Of a DNA stretch of 40,897 bases, positions 8,655 to 16,829 are shown piece by piece. The position numbers and the translations under genes were made by a program. The notes under the pieces were generated by a model. The model was not told the origin of the DNA, searched no databases, and saw only the letters and a list, made by a program, of their open reading frames with translations. The stretch's first letter is position 1. Each line of letters begins with the position of its first letter. This stretch comes from MED-G16 sp964467915 (lineage in GTDB: Bacteria > Bacteroidota > Bacteroidia > Cytophagales > MED-G16). The DNA is taken from positions 1 through 40,897 of the forward strand of contig CAYXSW010000017.1 in the NCBI GenBank assembly GCA_964467915.1. Reading direction: 5' to 3'.

Positions 8655-9347
8655 TTAATCAAAAAGGGAATAATTCCCATATTGATTCAAACTATCTTTT
8701 GGTTTAATTAAAGATTTATTATCAATATTATTTTTATCAAAATAAGGTGAGACAATATGATTTGAAAAATCATTAAATTTTAAATTATTTGTAAATGGAA
8801 ATATTTTCTTAAAATTAGATTTTTTATCAAACCATATATCAAGATATCTCATGTCAAAAGACAAAGGTACACGAGATGTAAAGCTCCTCCATTCTAAAGA
8901 TGACAAAGATGTTAGAAAATAAAAATACATAAACTTATTTCCAGAAAAATCCTCAAAGGACTCTCTAATACCTACACAATAGGTTAATTTATCCTTTATA
9001 AATTTAAAATAATATGGCCTCTTATCATTAGAATTAATGTTTTTCCAAAAATAAAAACCATCACATGGAATTAAACATCTATTGACCTTAAATTGGTTTG
9101 AAAGAATATTGCTTTTTTTTACTTTAGAAATATCGACATTAATTAACCTCTTTGCTAAACTATTATTTCTTGAAAACTCATCGTTTGACCCCCAATAATT
9201 TAGAGATATTTTTTCTTTATCTTCAAATGTTATTATTGGTAATTTCTTTGTTGGAAAAGCATTATAAATAGATTTTATTTTGTCCTCATCAAACTTAAAA
9301 GACTTTGTTACATAACTAATATTTATGAGAGTATACCTATTTATCAT
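8655..9347 (-). CDS. SRAP (YedK/HMCES)-like protein with degenerate active site
   Basis: The 230-residue product lines up with SOS response-associated peptidase (SRAP) proteins, which crosslink to abasic sites in single-stranded DNA through Cys2. The framework is clear: start MINRYTL against MCGRYTL, then RLINVD with the conserved Asn, RCLIPCDGFYFW against RCLIPADGFYEW, and FTSRVPLSF against IHDRMPVIL, with IWFD following. The key residues are changed: Cys2 to Ile, the Glu of GFYEW to Phe100, and the His of IHDRMP to Thr157. Abasic-site chemistry therefore looks lost. The frame is open to an ATG at 9413. I choose 9347 because it aligns with the family start and leaves room for the divergent pdhC promoter. 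Its role is unknown. Confidence 0.75.
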   Translation of the reverse strand: MINRYTLINISYVTKSFKFDEDKIKSIYNAFPTKKLPIITFEDKEKISLNYWGSNDEFSRNNSLAKRLINVDISKVKKSNILSNQFKVNRCLIPCDGFYFWKNINSNDKRPYYFKFIKDKLTYCVGIRESFEDFSGNKFMYFYFLTSLSSLEWRSFTSRVPLSFDMRYLDIWFDKKSNFKKIFPFTNNLKFNDFSNHIVSPYFDKNNIDNKSLIKPKDSLNQYGNYSLFD

Positions 9348-9400
9348 TAGATAAAAATAATAATTTTCTTTAGTTAAATCCTTTAAATAAATTTTTGGAT

Positions 9401-9408
9401 TAAATTTG
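9401..9408 (+). promoter_or_regulatory. Predicted -7 promoter element for pdhC-hslV
   Basis: TAAATTTG matches TAnnTTTG exactly and ends 18 bp before the ATG at 9427. No TTG is seen at the usual upstream distance. It lies in the 79 bp divergent gap that opens when the SRAP-like gene is started at 9347. Confidence 0.4.
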
Positions 9409-9426
9409 ATCAAAATTTAAATATTT

Positions 9427-10698
9427 ATGGCTGAAATTATCAGAATGCCAAAAATGAGTGACACAATGGAAGAAGGTGTCATAGCTGGTTGGTTAAAGAA
9501 AGTTGGAGAAGAGGTTAAATCTGGAGACATATTAGCTGAAGTCGAGACAGATAAAGCAACTATGGAATTAGAATCATATGATGACGGATTCTTATTACAT
9601 ATAGGAGTTAATGATGGTGATTCCGTACCTGTTGATGGAGTAATTGCAATAATTGGAGAAAAAGAAGAAGACATTTCAAGTATTCTTGATGAACTAAATT
9701 CAGATAAAAAAGAGGAAAATAAGAAAGTGATAGAAGAACCTGAGATAACTTCTAATAAAGAAGAAAAAACTGAGGATAAAGAAAAATCTATCCCTGTAAA
9801 AGAAATTAAAGAAAAAATAATTTCTGATGACAATATCAGAATTAAAGTATCTCCTTTAGCTAAAAAATTAGCTTTAGAAAAAGGTATAAATATTTCTGAT
9901 GTTTCTGGTTCTGGAGATGGTGGAAGGATAACAAAAAAAGATATTGAACATTTCAATACTCAAAAAACCTCCACAGATACTAAAAATGAGATTGTTTTAC
10001 CAAAAATTCATTTTGAAGAATCTTATGAAGAAATTCCAATTTCTCAAATGAGAAAGACTATTTCAAAAAGACTCGCAGAGAGTAAATTTTCTGCTCCACA
10101 TTTTTATCTGACAATGGAAATTAATATGGATAACTGCATAGAGGGAAGAAATAAAATTAATGAATCTTCTGAAATAAAAATTTCATTTAATGATATAATT
10201 CTTAAAGCTTGTGCGGTTGCGTTAAGAAAGCATCCAATGGTAAACTCTAGCTTTCTAGGAGATAAAATAAGAATGAACCACCATGTACATATTGGTGTCG
10301 CTGTTGCAGTTGATGAGGGACTTCTAGTTCCTGTAATTAGATTTGCTGACAATAAATCATTATCTCACATTTCATCCGAGGTAAAATCGTTAGCAGGAAA
10401 GGCTAAATCAAAACAACTTCAACCATCAGAATGGGAAGGTAATACTTTTACCATTTCAAATTTAGGGATGTTTGGCATAGATGAATTCACAGCAATTATT
10501 AATCCTAATGACTCTTGTATATTGGCAGTTGGCGGAATAAAAAATACACCTGTTGTTAAAAAAGGAGAAATTGTTCCTGGAAATTTAATGAAAGTAACAT
10601 TATCTTGTGATCATAGAATTGTTGATGGTGCTACTGGCTCATCATTCCTTAAAAGCGTTAAAGAATTAATTGAAGACCCTATTAAAATTTTAGTATAA
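9427..10698 (+). CDS. pdhC: Pyruvate dehydrogenase E2 (dihydrolipoyl acetyltransferase)
   Basis: E2 transfers the acetyl group from lipoyl-lysine to CoA and forms the core of the pyruvate dehydrogenase complex. The 423-residue protein has one lipoyl domain (residues 1-78, lipoylated Lys43 in ETDKATMELES). A charged linker follows, then an E3/E1-binding domain (about 138-175, with SPLAKKLALEKG and GGRITKKDIE). The catalytic domain runs from about 200 to the end, with the active-site His396 in CDHRIVDG. MSDTMEEG near the start is typical of pyruvate E2s. No E1 or E3 gene adjoins it; the fused E1 at 32992-35409 is of the branched-chain type. hslV follows after 2 bp. Confidence 0.92.
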   Translation: MAEIIRMPKMSDTMEEGVIAGWLKKVGEEVKSGDILAEVETDKATMELESYDDGFLLHIGVNDGDSVPVDGVIAIIGEKEEDISSILDELNSDKKEENKKVIEEPEITSNKEEKTEDKEKSIPVKEIKEKIISDDNIRIKVSPLAKKLALEKGINISDVSGSGDGGRITKKDIEHFNTQKTSTDTKNEIVLPKIHFEESYEEIPISQMRKTISKRLAESKFSAPHFYLTMEINMDNCIEGRNKINESSEIKISFNDIILKACAVALRKHPMVNSSFLGDKIRMNHHVHIGVAVAVDEGLLVPVIRFADNKSLSHISSEVKSLAGKAKSKQLQPSEWEGNTFTISNLGMFGIDEFTAIINPNDSCILAVGGIKNTPVVKKGEIVPGNLMKVTLSCDHRIVDGATGSSFLKSVKELIEDPIKILV

Positions 10699-10700
10699 CT

Positions 10701-11243
10701 ATGAATAAACTAATTAAATCAACAACAGTATGTGCTGTTCTAAAAGATAATAAAATTGCTATTGGAGCAGATGGACAAGCTACCATGGGAAATACAGTAG
10801 CCAAAAGCAATGTAAATAAAATACGAGTTTTAAATGAAGGAAAAATTCTTGCAGGATTTGCAGGGTCTACTGCAGATGCATTTACACTTATTGAAAGGTT
10901 TGAGGAAAAACTTTCAAAATATGGTGGAAACATGAAAAGGTCTGCAATCGAATTAGCTAAAGACTGGAGAATGGATAGATACTTAAGAAGGCTAGAGGCC
11001 ATGATGATAGTAGCAGACAAGAACCAAATTCTTGTTATTTCTGGTACTGGGGATGTTTTAGAGCCTGATAATAATATAGCTACAATTGGTTCAGGAAGTA
11101 TGTATGCTCAATCAGCAGCAATTGCCTTAAAAGAAAATAATCCTAAAATGTCATCTGAAGAAATTGTTAAAAAAAGCTTAACAATTGCAGCTGATATTTG
11201 TATTTATACAAATCATAATATTGTACTAGAAAAATTAGGTTAA
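10701..11243 (+). CDS. hslV: ATP-dependent protease proteolytic subunit HslV
   Basis: HslV is the Thr-protease chamber that works with the HslU ATPase. The 180-residue sequence has a short propeptide (MNKLIKS) ahead of the catalytic Thr in TTVCAV. It then shows AIGADGQATMGNTVAKSNVNKIR, GFAGSTADAFTL and GSGSMYAQSAA, all HslV signatures. Length is normal. It starts 2 bp after pdhC and probably shares its transcript. hslU is not in the window. Confidence 0.96.
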   Translation: MNKLIKSTTVCAVLKDNKIAIGADGQATMGNTVAKSNVNKIRVLNEGKILAGFAGSTADAFTLIERFEEKLSKYGGNMKRSAIELAKDWRMDRYLRRLEAMMIVADKNQILVISGTGDVLEPDNNIATIGSGSMYAQSAAIALKENNPKMSSEEIVKKSLTIAADICIYTNHNIVLEKLG

Positions 11244-11250
11244 ATTAGAA

Positions 11251-11285
11251 TTAATTAACTTAATTAAAATTAAAAAGCAGTTTTT
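11251..11285. terminator. Possible weak bidirectional terminator between hslV and the metallopeptidase gene
   Basis: This convergent gap of 46 bp holds two copies of the self-complementary octamer TTAATTAA separated by one base (11251-11258 and 11260-11267). Next comes AAAAA-GCAG-TTTTTTTT (11272-11288), a stem of A-T pairs with a T run. The stem is very weak, so this is a suggestion only. It is the only convergent junction in the window with space for a terminator. Confidence 0.25.
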
Positions 11286-11289
11286 TTTA

Positions 11290-12342
11290 TTAATTTTCAA
11301 TTGTTATAGACCCAACTCCACCTGTTGCTTCCCAAAAATTGTAAAGATGAGATCCATCATCTTCTTTTCTTGAAAACCACTCAGCAGTTGCATCTGCCTT
11401 ATTCCACTCTTCGTCTGTCAAAGGCTTATCTGTTAGTACAACTATTAATAATTTGAAATTTTTCTGAGAATTATTAGAGTTAGGTACTCTTTTACCCAAT
11501 AAATCCTCAACAGATTTTCCGTCATGAGTTGTCCTTGTATTAGCAGTAAAATTAAATTCACTACCTGAAGAAGAGAAAGATTTTATATCAGTAAATACAT
11601 CAAATTCAGATACTGATGAAGAGGGAATAAATCCCATAAGATATAATTCTAATTCATTAAAAGGAACACTATTTCCACCATTTGCAAAACCACCAAAACT
11701 TCCTACAGTATAAGAATTTCCACCATTTTCAATAAGTGAACTTTGTTTGAATCCTCCAAGTTGTCCTTTAGTGCTACCTCCTGTAAATCCCCAATGAGGC
11801 CTGTAATTAAATGAAGAAATATCATTTCCCGAACTATTAATATAATGTGTCTCAATTCCAAAATTAGCCCAATTATGAGCTAGTTCATGAAGAGCTGGAC
11901 CACTTCTTAAAAATTCTAAGCCTGAAAGTTGCATTACAGATTTTAATTTTCCAGCTGATCCATAATCCGAAGAATAGTCATAGGTACCTTGACCAGTACC
12001 TTCAACATTATTTGATACACCAATTAGTTTACCATAATAAGTTAAACTTTCAGGTATATCTGGCTCATTTAATACAAAGAAAATAAAATCATATTTATCT
12101 GGAAATTTTTTGTAAAGATCATTAGCTATAGCTTTTCTAGTTTGAGAATTAGAAAAACCATCATTATTAACCCAATCTCTATATTCACTATTACCCATCA
12201 ACAAAGAAGTTACCCTATTATTAGGATGTAAGATGATTTCATGGTCCGTCTGTTCATTAGGATAATTAAGATCATCTTCATCTTTCGAGCATGATACCGA
12301 AATAAAAAACAAACAAATAAAATAAGATTTTAAATGTCTCAT
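11290..12342 (-). CDS. Putative surface lipoprotein with a zinc-metallopeptidase-like HELAH motif
   Basis: The 350-residue product has a lipoprotein signal with the lipobox SVSC (Cys18) followed by SKDEDD. Such acidic residues after the Cys resemble the surface-export signal of Bacteroidetes lipoproteins. In the middle is HELAH (His152, Glu153, His156), the zinc/catalytic motif of many metallopeptidases. His166, His183 (RPHWGF) and the acidic NELELYLMGF (Glu230, Glu232) lie downstream and could supply a third ligand. The spacing is not the metzincin HExxHxxGxxH pattern. I do not recognise the family. It is the last gene of a three-gene operon with a DUF1080 and a VPS10/BNR protein. Peptidase activity is an inference from the motif. 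Confidence 0.7.
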   Translation of the reverse strand: MRHLKSYFICLFFISVSCSKDEDDLNYPNEQTDHEIILHPNNRVTSLLMGNSEYRDWVNNDGFSNSQTRKAIANDLYKKFPDKYDFIFFVLNEPDIPESLTYYGKLIGVSNNVEGTGQGTYDYSSDYGSAGKLKSVMQLSGLEFLRSGPALHELAHNWANFGIETHYINSSGNDISSFNYRPHWGFTGGSTKGQLGGFKQSSLIENGGNSYTVGSFGGFANGGNSVPFNELELYLMGFIPSSSVSEFDVFTDIKSFSSSGSEFNFTANTRTTHDGKSVEDLLGKRVPNSNNSQKNFKLLIVVLTDKPLTDEEWNKADATAEWFSRKEDDGSHLYNFWEATGGVGSITIEN

Positions 12343-12346
12343 ATTA

Positions 12347-13111
12347 TTATAATTTTCTAATCCAAATGTTTCTAAAACTAACTAGGTTGCTATGGTCTTG
12401 TAATTTGATTGGTAACTTAGATGCGTGAACTTTATATTCTGGATAACCAATAAATTTTACATAGCCTTGTATTTGAGAGTTATTTTGAATTAAAACACCA
12501 TTATGAAATACAGTAATGTATGCTGGTGATTCAACTCTACCATTTTCATTAAAAACTGGAGCTTTAAATATTATATCATATGTCTGCCACTCACCAGGTT
12601 TTTTTGAAGCATTAACCAAAGGACTATGTTGTTTATATACACTACCAGCCTGTCCATTAGAATAAGTCCTATTATTATAAGAGTCTAAAACTTGAATCTC
12701 GTATCCAGTATCCCCATCTTCGGTGTTTTCCATAAAGTAAACTCCACTATTACCTCTATTTTGACCATCTCCCTCAATTTTAACTGGAGACATAAATTCT
12801 ACATGTAGCTGACAACTGCCAAAAACCTCTCTACTCAATATATCTCCTGTTCCAGGTTTTACAGTAAAATACCCATCTTTAACATCCCATTTTGCAGGTT
12901 CTCCATTTTTGTGAACCCATTTATCTAAATTTAATCCATCAAATAAAACAATTGCATCTGAAGGGGCATCTCTGAAGGAATTTCCCGGAGTAATAATTTT
13001 TGGTTCAGGATCCCAAATTTCGGTTACTTCCCAGGCTGTCATTCTAACATCTTGAGAATATATAATTCCAATCGTTAGAAGATATAAAGGTAATAGAATG
13101 ATTTTCTTCAT
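12347..13111 (-). CDS. Secreted DUF1080 (3-keto-disaccharide hydrolase-type) protein
   Basis: The 254-residue protein has a signal peptide (MKKIILLPLYLLTIGIIYS). A single concanavalin-like DUF1080 domain spans about residue 50 to the end. Visible signatures are IVLFDGLNLDKWVHKNG near the start of the domain, then NRGNSGVYF, GYEIQVLDSY, GQAGSVYKQ, PGEWQTYDI and the terminal FRNIWIRKL. DUF1080 members are described as 3-keto-disaccharide hydrolases or carbohydrate-binding proteins; the substrate here cannot be told. It sits 8 bp after the VPS10/BNR gene and 4 bp before the lipoprotein gene, so all three are probably one transcript. Confidence 0.88.
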   Translation of the reverse strand: MKKIILLPLYLLTIGIIYSQDVRMTAWEVTEIWDPEPKIITPGNSFRDAPSDAIVLFDGLNLDKWVHKNGEPAKWDVKDGYFTVKPGTGDILSREVFGSCQLHVEFMSPVKIEGDGQNRGNSGVYFMENTEDGDTGYEIQVLDSYNNRTYSNGQAGSVYKQHSPLVNASKKPGEWQTYDIIFKAPVFNENGRVESPAYITVFHNGVLIQNNSQIQGYVKFIGYPEYKVHASKLPIKLQDHSNLVSFRNIWIRKL

Positions 13112-13119
13112 TTTTTTAG

Positions 13120-15927
13120 TTAGTTAATTTCAAAATCAGTAATTGAGTACTTATCTAAGTTAGTTACTTTTAATTTATACTTTCCTTTCGATAAATATTT
13201 TTCCTCATTTTCATTATACAAATTGTTTTCAATAAAATTTAATCCGTAATCTAATTTACGTTTTTCATTAAAAATCACTTCATCATTACTAGTAATAGCT
13301 AAATCTATTTCCTGATCAGAATCAGAATAAATAACAAATTGTATAGAGGGTTCTATAGTTTGACCAGACCAGTTTTTCGAACCCCATCTATTTGAAAATT
13401 TTATCTTATCATTCTTGAAAATATATAAGCTTTTAGATAATACAGTTTCATCAATTTTTTGTAAGTGAGACACATCAGCTATATAAACAGATCTGCCATG
13501 AGTACCAACTACTAAGTCATTATCCCTAGGATGTACAACTAGGTCATGAACAGGCGCACCAGATAACCCTTTTGAAAAGGGGCTAAATGTATTTCCAAAA
13601 TCTAAAGATGCATATACCCCATGATCTGTTCCAACATAAATCAAACTCTCATTTTCATTATCCTCAATGATTACATTCACAGGTTCCATCGGCAGGTCAT
13701 GACCAATTTTACTCCAATTCAACCCATAATCTTCAGATATATATACCATTGGAGAGAAATCATCCCACCTATAACCATTTAATGACAAATAGACTCTACT
13801 CTGTTTAAACTTGGAAGGATAAATTCCGCTTACCCACATATTTTTAGGTAAGGAAGAAGAAATATTTTCCCATGATACTCCCCCATCTTTAGAGACATGC
13901 ACAAGTCCATCATCGCTTCCCACATATATAAGACCAAATTTTAAATCAGATTCAATTATAGTAGTTAAAGTTCCATAGCTAACATTTCCTTGAACTCCAC
14001 CATTAGTCAGATCATCAGATAAAGTTTCAAAATCATCACCTTGGTTAAGAGATCTATGGAATCTATTAGACCCCATATATAATATATCTTGATTGTGTCT
14101 TGATAAATAAATTGGTGTCTCCCAATTCCATCTGTAAGGTCTTTCTCCAAGCTTATGAGATGGTGTTATTCTTTTTCTATCTCCGGTTCTAGTGTTAACT
14201 CTAGAATAATTACCAAATTGTGAGCCTGTGTAAACAGTTTCATTATCTCTAAAATCTATTTCAGTTTGCATACCATCTCCACCATAAATTGATCTCCATG
14301 GGTATTTTCCAGAACTATGCCATCTCAAGCTTGAGATATAATTTGATGGTCCCATCCAAACTCCGTTATCTTGAAAGCCACCATAAACATTATAAGGTTT
14401 TTTCATGTCGATATTGATGTCATAAAATTGACCGACCGAAGGACTATTATATTTCATCCAATTAGCTCCATCATCATAACTAATATTTACACCCCCATCA
14501 TTACCTACAATTAAATGACCTGTCCTATTAGGATTTAACCATAATGCATGGTAGTCTCCGTGCATATTTTCATAATCAATTGACTCCCATGTCTTACCGT
14601 AATCATTTGATTTTACAAGAGGGACTCCCATTGTATATACTTTAGCGGGGTTTTGGGGGTCAACCCTAATTTCTCCAAAATAATATCCATATGAATAAAA
14701 TAGATTAAATAAATCGTCTTCATTGACTTTCTTCCAAGTATTCCCATGATTTTCTGACATGTATACTTCTGCTCCAATTACAGGAGTATCATAAAGTAAA
14801 GTATTTGAATCTTCTAGATATTCTACCAATGAATACGGTAGTATCTCCGCATTTTTAATCATAGATCTTATTATAGAAACAGAATACTTTGAAGGAAAAC
14901 GATTATCTCTTAAAAACTTATTTAGTTTCTTGTCAGATATTTTTAAAAAATTTTCTACACTTATATCTCTAATTTGATCTTTAGTTAAGTCATTATTATT
15001 TTCATCCTGATTATTTGTTTTTCTATCCTGATTATCTAGAATAGCATATAAAACATTGGGGGTTGATTTAGAAATGTCTATACCTATCCTACCAGTACCC
15101 TCTGTATCAGGGAAGCCACTAGACCCCCCAGAAATCTCTAACCATGTTAGACCACCATCTGTTGACTTATAAATACCCGAACCCAAACCAGCACCATCAA
15201 AATTCCAAGCTTTCCTATCTTTCTCCCACATAGAGGCATATAATATATCTGGGTTTGATTCATCAATTATTAAATCAATTGCTCCAGTTAGATCATTAAC
15301 ATATAATGTTTTTTTCCATGTTTTACCTCCATCAACAGATTTATAGACTCCTCTCTCAATATTTTTTGAATAAAGATGTCCAAGTGCCGCAATCCATAAA
15401 ACATTCGAATTATTAGGGTGAATTATAATTCTTCCTATATGATGTGAGTCATCAAGCCCAATATGAGTCCAATTTTTTCCATTATCAACTGACTTATATA
15501 TTCCATTTCCTGAATAAGATGACCTACTTGAATTATTTTCACCAGTACCTACATATATTATATTTTCATTCCAGTCAACTTTGATATCACCAATAGTCAT
15601 AACCACTTGGTTATCAAATAACGGTGAAAAAGTATTACCATGATTTCTAGTTTCCCATAAACCTCCAGAAGCATAAGCAACATAAAAATGTGTTGGATCT
15701 TCAGGATTAATATCTAAATCAACAACCCTACCACTCATAACAGTTGGACCAATATTCCGAAAATTAATATTTTTAAGTATTGATTTATTATTTAATTTAC
15801 TATTCTGAAAATTAAATCTTTCAACAGCTTGTGTTGATTTAGGAAAAATATTTTTTTTATTTTTTTTTTGTGCGTAGGAAAAATTAAAAAATAATATAAG
15901 AATAAATAAGTTTAAAAGTTTAATCAT
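13120..15927 (-). CDS. Secreted VPS10/sortilin-like BNR-repeat protein (first copy)
   Basis: The 935-residue product has a signal peptide (MIKLLNLFILILFFNFSYAQ). It is built of beta-propeller repeats with about nine Asp-box motifs of the form S.D.G.tW, such as SVDGGKTW, STDGGLTW and SNDYGKTW. Other marks are NIGPTVMSGRV near residue 58, YVGTGENN, and YGGFQDNGVWMGP. This is the VPS10/sortilin-like family, often labelled glycosyl hydrolase in Bacteroidetes, though activity is not established. No T9SS C-terminal domain is visible. A region of about 75 residues (roughly 305-380) without Asp boxes interrupts the repeats. It is first in an operon with the DUF1080 and metallopeptidase-like genes and is paralogous to 16830-19436. 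Confidence 0.88.
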   Translation of the reverse strand: MIKLLNLFILILFFNFSYAQKKNKKNIFPKSTQAVERFNFQNSKLNNKSILKNINFRNIGPTVMSGRVVDLDINPEDPTHFYVAYASGGLWETRNHGNTFSPLFDNQVVMTIGDIKVDWNENIIYVGTGENNSSRSSYSGNGIYKSVDNGKNWTHIGLDDSHHIGRIIIHPNNSNVLWIAALGHLYSKNIERGVYKSVDGGKTWKKTLYVNDLTGAIDLIIDESNPDILYASMWEKDRKAWNFDGAGLGSGIYKSTDGGLTWLEISGGSSGFPDTEGTGRIGIDISKSTPNVLYAILDNQDRKTNNQDENNNDLTKDQIRDISVENFLKISDKKLNKFLRDNRFPSKYSVSIIRSMIKNAEILPYSLVEYLEDSNTLLYDTPVIGAEVYMSENHGNTWKKVNEDDLFNLFYSYGYYFGEIRVDPQNPAKVYTMGVPLVKSNDYGKTWESIDYENMHGDYHALWLNPNRTGHLIVGNDGGVNISYDDGANWMKYNSPSVGQFYDINIDMKKPYNVYGGFQDNGVWMGPSNYISSLRWHSSGKYPWRSIYGGDGMQTEIDFRDNETVYTGSQFGNYSRVNTRTGDRKRITPSHKLGERPYRWNWETPIYLSRHNQDILYMGSNRFHRSLNQGDDFETLSDDLTNGGVQGNVSYGTLTTIIESDLKFGLIYVGSDDGLVHVSKDGGVSWENISSSLPKNMWVSGIYPSKFKQSRVYLSLNGYRWDDFSPMVYISEDYGLNWSKIGHDLPMEPVNVIIEDNENESLIYVGTDHGVYASLDFGNTFSPFSKGLSGAPVHDLVVHPRDNDLVVGTHGRSVYIADVSHLQKIDETVLSKSLYIFKNDKIKFSNRWGSKNWSGQTIEPSIQFVIYSDSDQEIDLAITSNDEVIFNEKRKLDYGLNFIENNLYNENEEKYLSKGKYKLKVTNLDKYSITDFEIN

Positions 15928-15979
15928 AACTATAAGGGAATTAGGTTTACATTGTTAATAAAAAATAAATATATAAAAA

Positions 15980-16660
15980 TTGCAGCTATTTTACACATCA
16001 AGGCCTGACACAACACTTTTGGAACATGATGAGTTCTTGCATTGTACTAAAGTTTTAAGAAATAGAGAAAATGATAAAATTTTATTAACAGATGGAAACG
16101 GAAATTTATTTAAATCTAGAATATTAAAAATAAATAAAAATAATTGTGAAATTAAGACTTTAAAGAAAGTTAAAAGTATAAAGAAAATTAAAAAAAATCA
16201 TGTTGTAATAGCTGCGATCAAAAGTCAGAGTAGATTAGAATGGATAGTTGAAAAACTAACAGAAATTGGTATAGATGAAATAACATTTATTTCAACACAA
16301 AACTCAGAGAGATCTAAGATCAATTATAAAAGAATTGATAAAAAAATTATCTCAGCTTTAAAACAATGCAAATCACTTTTCAAGCCAAAAATTAATGAAA
16401 TAATCTCTCTAAATGAATTCTTAGAATATGATTATGACACTAATAATAAATATATAGCTGATATAGCTTCAAAAATGAAAATGAAAAAAAATATTAAGGA
16501 TAAAGTTTCTTTAATTATTGTAGGTCCTGAAGGAGATTTTACAAAAAAAGAGATAGATATAATACATAAAAGAGGATTTAAAAAAATAACGTTAGGAGAC
16601 CAAGTACTAAGATCTGAAACAGCTGCGGTAGTTGGAGGATATTTGCTAGTAAATAATTAA
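15980..16660 (+). CDS. rsmE: 16S rRNA (uracil-1498-N3)-methyltransferase
   Basis: RsmE methylates U1498 of 16S rRNA using S-adenosylmethionine. The 226-residue protein begins MQLFYTSRP, has HCTKVLRNRENDKI, and carries the SPOUT-fold cofactor signatures VGPEGDFTKKEI and LGDQVLRSETAAV. Length is normal. The start codon is TTG: an in-frame TAA lies just upstream at 15974-15976, and no ATG is available until far downstream. The family N-terminus begins exactly here, so TTG at 15980 is well supported. It is divergent from the VPS10/BNR gene and ends 4 bp before the tRNA-Lys 3' end. Confidence 0.95.
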   Translation: MQLFYTSRPDTTLLEHDEFLHCTKVLRNRENDKILLTDGNGNLFKSRILKINKNNCEIKTLKKVKSIKKIKKNHVVIAAIKSQSRLEWIVEKLTEIGIDEITFISTQNSERSKINYKRIDKKIISALKQCKSLFKPKINEIISLNEFLEYDYDTNNKYIADIASKMKMKKNIKDKVSLIIVGPEGDFTKKEIDIIHKRGFKKITLGDQVLRSETAAVVGGYLLVNN

Positions 16661-16664
16661 GAAG

Positions 16665-16737
16665 TGATTGGCCTGGGTCTCGAACCCAGGACCCTCTCCT
16701 TAAAAGGGAGATGCTCTACCAACTGAGCTAGCCAATC
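16665..16737 (-). tRNA. tRNA-Lys (anticodon TTT)
   Basis: The minus strand folds into a complete cloverleaf of 73 nt. The acceptor is GATTGGC paired with GCCAATC and the discriminator is A. The D-arm contains AGCTCAGTTGGTAGAGC, the anticodon stem is TCTCC/GGAGA with loop CTTTTAA (anticodon TTT), and the T-arm is CTGGG-TTCGAGA-CCCAG. The CCA end is not encoded. It is transcribed against rsmE and away from the second VPS10/BNR gene. Confidence 0.97.
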
Positions 16738-16758
16738 ATGTAAAAACATTGGAACGCG

Positions 16759-16788
16759 CAAAACTAGAAAATGTTATTGAAATTACAA
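16759..16788 (-). promoter_or_regulatory. Predicted promoter of tRNA-Lys
   Basis: On the minus strand TTG (16786-16788) is followed after exactly 19 nt by TAGTTTTG (16759-16766). This matches the full Bacteroidetes promoter consensus, TTG-N19-TAnnTTTG. It would start transcription about 15 nt before the tRNA 5' end. It is the best-formed promoter I see in the window. Confidence 0.6.
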
Positions 16789-16829
16789 TAATGAGATTAA
16801 TATTATTTGAAAATTGTTATATTAAAATA

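Noticed and set aside
9417..9956. A 179-codon Ser-rich open frame on the minus strand over the lipoyl region of pdhC
   Set aside because: It is fully antisense to a clear coding gene, has low-complexity Ser/Ile/Phe composition caused by the AT-rich codons opposite, and matches no domain.
16665..16737. tRNA-Lys as an integration site for a mobile element
   Set aside because: No integrase, no repeat of the tRNA 3' end and no foreign-looking genes nearby; the flanking genes are ordinary for the clade.
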